Shown here: in pieces, positions 61,453 to 64,000 of the stretch
How positions within the stretch are numbered: position 1 is the first letter of the stretch
Layout of the letters: each line of letters starts with the position of its first letter
DNA from: Sulfurovum xiamenensis
GTDB lineage: Bacteria > Campylobacterota > Campylobacteria > Campylobacterales > Sulfurovaceae
Length of the DNA: 64,000 bases
Assembly: GCF_030347995.1 (NCBI RefSeq)
Contig: NZ_JAQIBC010000003.1
Span: 186,001 to 250,000, forward strand
Direction of reading: 5' to 3'
Program-made: the position numbers and the translations under genes
Notes under the pieces: model-generated
What the model saw: only the letters and a program-made list of their open reading frames with translations
Databases searched by the model: none
What the model was told of the DNA's origin: nothing

Positions 61453-62596
61453 AGCGATCAGCCGTCAAGGTACACATAGTATGAAGTGGGATGAAGCAAA
61501 GAAAAAGTTTGGTAGAGAGGATCTGCTTCCTCTTTGGGTCGCAGATATGGACCTGGCTTCACCGGCATGTGTACAAGGGGCAATGCTCAGAAGGGCTTCA
61601 CACCCTATGTACGGGTATACGATCTATCCGGATGCCTATTATGAATCAATACAGAATTGGATGCGAGATCGTTTTTCCTGGGAGATAGAAAGAGAGTGGA
61701 TCATTCCTTGTTACGGGGTAGTACCTTCTTTGAACTTTATCATCACTGCATACAGTCAAAAGGGAGATGGAATACTAATACAAACACCGATATACCCGCC
61801 ATTTGTAAGTTCTGTCAAGCATCAAAAGAGAAGGGTACTTGACAATAGACTGGTCTATGAAAACGGCAGATATCAGATAGATTTTGAGGATTTTGAGCGT
61901 AAAGCCAAGGAAGCCAAACTCTTTTTACTCTGCTCTCCTCATAACCCAACCGGACGGGTATGGTCTGAAGAGGAATTGGAGAAGCTCATTGAGATCTGTA
62001 TAGCAAATGATGTACTGATCATCTCTGATGAGATACATGCGGATATTGTCTATGAAAAAACACACCACAGCATTGGCAGTTTTGAGAAGATCATGCATCA
62101 TTGTGTTGTTTTAAATGCACCTTCCAAAACATTCAATATCGCAGGGCTGAATACCTCTTATGCGATCATTCCCGATACCAGATTGCGCCAAGCTTACAGA
62201 GTAGAACAGGACAGGTCGGGTATTACCAACGGGAACCCTTTTGGTATTGAAGCATTGATGAGTGCCTACAAAGAAGGTGCTCCATGGTTAGAAGAGTTGA
62301 AAGAGCACTTGCGCTCAAATATTAACTATGTGAATCAATTTCTCACAGAGCATCAACTCCCTATAAAGGCAGTCCCTACAGAAGCAACTTTTCTCATGTG
62401 GCTTGACTGTAGAGGACTGGGGCTGTCCCATGACCAAGTGGTTGATTTCTTTTTACATAAAGCCAAACTTGGGCTTAATGACGGTAAAAGTTTTGGTGAG
62501 GCAGGGGAAGGTTTCATGCGGTTAAATGTGGGTACATCCAAAGAAGTACTTCAAGAAGCGATGCAGCGACTTCGTGATGCATATGAGGCAGGGTAG
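61445..62596 (+). CDS. PLP-dependent C-S lyase (MalY/PatB family), probable OvoB
   Basis: A 383-aa fold-type I PLP enzyme. LPLWVADMDLASP at the N-terminus, CSPHNPTGRVW, ISDEIHADIVY and the PLP lysine Lys228 in NAPSKTFNIAGL identify the MalY/PatB cystathionine beta-lyase group. It overlaps ovoA by eight bases. In ovothiol synthesis a PLP lyase, OvoB, cleaves 5-histidylcysteine sulfoxide to 5-thiohistidine, which fits this gene; the assignment rests on context. A general cystathionine beta-lyase is the alternative. Confidence 0.85.
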   Translation: MFEAISRQGTHSMKWDEAKKKFGREDLLPLWVADMDLASPACVQGAMLRRASHPMYGYTIYPDAYYESIQNWMRDRFSWEIEREWIIPCYGVVPSLNFIITAYSQKGDGILIQTPIYPPFVSSVKHQKRRVLDNRLVYENGRYQIDFEDFERKAKEAKLFLLCSPHNPTGRVWSEEELEKLIEICIANDVLIISDEIHADIVYEKTHHSIGSFEKIMHHCVVLNAPSKTFNIAGLNTSYAIIPDTRLRQAYRVEQDRSGITNGNPFGIEALMSAYKEGAPWLEELKEHLRSNINYVNQFLTEHQLPIKAVPTEATFLMWLDCRGLGLSHDQVVDFFLHKAKLGLNDGKSFGEAGEGFMRLNVGTSKEVLQEAMQRLRDAYEAG

Positions 62597-64000
62597 TGAG
62601 AAGTTTATTTATCTATCTGATACTGTCCCTATGGCTCTATGCATTACCCCAGGTCATCAATGAAGAGATACGCAAATCGGGCATCTCAAAAAAAGATATC
62701 AGTATCTATATCAAAGAAGCCGGTAAACAAGGAAGGGTCGTGGCTTCACTCAATGCTTCGAAGAGCAGGACCCCTGCATCTGTGATCAAAGTGTTAACCA
62801 CATATGCTTCGGTCCTGAAACTGGGATTTGATTACCGTTGGCCTACGAAGTTTTACACTATAGGAAGATTGAAAAATGGTGTGCTTCACGGTGATCTATG
62901 GGTTCAAGGGTTCGGTGACCCGACCTTAAATGCCGAGGACCTTGAGCAGATCGTCTCTGAGTTACGTGCCGCAGGTATACGTCAGATCAGAGGTGATATT
63001 GTCATAGACAGAAGCTATTTCAAGGTGGGAAGCCAAGACAGTTCTGGTTTTGATGAAAATCTTTACAGTGCCTATAATGCCATGCCGGATGCCATGATGT
63101 TCAATGAACGAGTGGTGACCGTCTGCGTGAACCCCAAAGAAAAGAAAGTACATAAAAAACATGTAGATGAAAGTTATAAAGTTGTCGACCAATTGGAACA
63201 CGTCAACAAACCCTGTAGAGGAAAATACTCCTGGCCGAGGGTGAAAATTGATAAGAGCGAAGTGGTGCCTACGGTGTTTCTTCAAGGAAAGATCTCCAAA
63301 CGATGTGGCACACGGAATATTTGTCAAGTCATTACCAAACCGTATAAGTCATTCTATTATGCATTGAAAGATAGATTGATAAAAGAGGGGATAGCTGTAA
63401 GTGGAGGTATGAAATTACGTAAGGTACCTAAAGAAGCAAAAGCATTGTTTACCCATTACTCAGATCCTCTGGAAGAGATCATCTCTGAAACTGCCAAAGA
63501 GAGTAATAACCTTTATGCAAGACATCTTCTGCTTCTTTTGGGTGCGAAACTCTATGGTGCTCCTGCCACGATGGAAAAAGGAAGAGATGCCATCAAATAT
63601 ATTTTGGATTCAAGAGGTGCATTAGGTGATGGTAAATTAAAGATCGATAACGGAAGCGGCCTTTCACGTACTTCAAAAATGAATGCAAAACTATTGGCTG
63701 AGATGTATGATGATGCGTATGACCGTTATGGTTCAAGATGGATGGAGACACTCTCTATAGCAGGCGTGGATGGTACTATCAAACGCCGCTTTAGAAACAC
63801 CGTCGTAAAAAAACGTGCATGGATGAAGACAGGGACACTGAGACGCGTGAAAAATATAGGCGGGTATGTCAAGAACAAAGCAGGAAAATACTATACCGTT
63901 GTCATCATCATTAACAGTTCCAAGGCTAAATACCGCGGTGCCAAACTACAAGATGAGATCATGAAGTGGTTGGCAAAAAGTACAGTGGAACCTGGTAGAT
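62596..64000 (+). CDS. dacB: D-alanyl-D-alanine carboxypeptidase/endopeptidase PBP4 (DacB), 3' truncated
   Basis: An open reading frame starts with a GTG at 62596 that overlaps the stop of the lyase gene by one base (TAGTG), with GAGG about seven bases upstream, and stays open to the window end (468 codons). The first 16-18 residues form a signal peptide (LFIYLILSLWLYA). S-V-I-K (Ser62 and Lys65) is the catalytic SxxK, SNN is near residue 300, and KTGT is near residue 412. It is an S13-family periplasmic peptidoglycan hydrolase. The stop codon lies beyond the window. Confidence 0.88.
   Translation, partial: MRSLFIYLILSLWLYALPQVINEEIRKSGISKKDISIYIKEAGKQGRVVASLNASKSRTPASVIKVLTTYASVLKLGFDYRWPTKFYTIGRLKNGVLHGDLWVQGFGDPTLNAEDLEQIVSELRAAGIRQIRGDIVIDRSYFKVGSQDSSGFDENLYSAYNAMPDAMMFNERVVTVCVNPKEKKVHKKHVDESYKVVDQLEHVNKPCRGKYSWPRVKIDKSEVVPTVFLQGKISKRCGTRNICQVITKPYKSFYYALKDRLIKEGIAVSGGMKLRKVPKEAKALFTHYSDPLEEIISETAKESNNLYARHLLLLLGAKLYGAPATMEKGRDAIKYILDSRGALGDGKLKIDNGSGLSRTSKMNAKLLAEMYDDAYDRYGSRWMETLSIAGVDGTIKRRFRNTVVKKRAWMKTGTLRRVKNIGGYVKNKAGKYYTVVIIINSSKAKYRGAKLQDEIMKWLAKSTVEPGR

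Noticed and set aside
1-64000. CRISPR arrays, insertion sequences, prophage, tRNA or rRNA genes
   Set aside because: I saw no repeat-spacer pattern, transposase, integrase, T-loop signature or rRNA-like sequence; this is by eye, so a short tRNA could be missed.

Overview
The window looks like chromosomal core sequence of a Campylobacterota (Epsilonproteobacteria) bacterium, most likely from the Sulfurovum/Sulfurimonas side. This is inferred from protein character and gene order: a long EF-Ts (353 aa), RF2 with no frameshift site, a FlgZ/HP0958-type coiled-coil zinc-ribbon protein, a GlnA without the adenylylation tyrosine, and the rpsP-khpA-rimM-trmD-rplS block behind ffh. Base composition is moderately AT-rich by eye; I did not compute it. 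I saw no rRNA, tRNA, CRISPR array, insertion sequence or phage gene.

Layout. 1-4.9 kb: the end of a Deg-type protease, a Bcp peroxiredoxin, rpsB-tsf with a long leader, and a LolD-like ATPase coupled to a 41-aa membrane microprotein. 4.9-11.2 kb: prfB and panC, then divergent ftsI and ftsW-murG. 11.2-20.8 kb: a lipoprotein, then a co-directional run alaS, membrane protein, maf, bioF-like gene, PBP1A, DsbA-like protein and a cation/proton antiporter. 20.8-25 kb: a reverse-strand block with an AT-rich SGNH hydrolase, a prenylcysteine-methyltransferase-like protein, glnA and a PHP phosphatase. 25-33.2 kb: a dense forward run with a U32 protein, purE1, glyQ, purK, purE2, a Nif3-like protein, a zinc-ribbon protein, waaA, a DUF167 protein and a pseudouridine synthase. 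33.2-38.6 kb: ffh, the rpsP operon, then two unknown membrane proteins. 38.6-40.3 kb: a split-barrel protein, smpB and truC. 40.4-43.8 kb: the retropepsin / inactive transglutaminase-7TM / ATP-grasp operon plus a VF530 protein. 43.8-47.7 kb: ispE, truB and uvrD on the reverse strand. 47.9-56.1 kb: a LysR regulator, an SspB-like protein, a pabC-like gene, cysK, pyrC, yidD, a CYTH-CHAD protein, a degenerate hybrid kinase and lnt. 56.1-64 kb: yajC-secD-secF, a small membrane protein, ovoA, an ovoB-like lyase and the start of a PBP4-type carboxypeptidase cut by the window end.

How the genes work together. Most encode housekeeping: translation (rpsB, tsf, prfB, alaS, glyQ, rpsP, rplS, rimM, trmD, truB, truC, smpB), envelope growth (ftsI, ftsW, murG, PBP1A, dacB, waaA, lnt) and protein export (ffh, yidD, yajC-secDF). 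The items that stand out are an apparently complete ovothiol pair (ovoA plus an overlapping C-S lyase), a predicted peptide-modification operon, two purE paralogues bracketing glyQ and purK, a likely ClpXP-adaptor-like protein in the same window as smpB, a kinase/receiver relic without catalytic residues, ribosomal protein S2 with an added helix-hairpin-helix tail, and matching promoter boxes with long structured leaders upstream of rpsB and rpsP.
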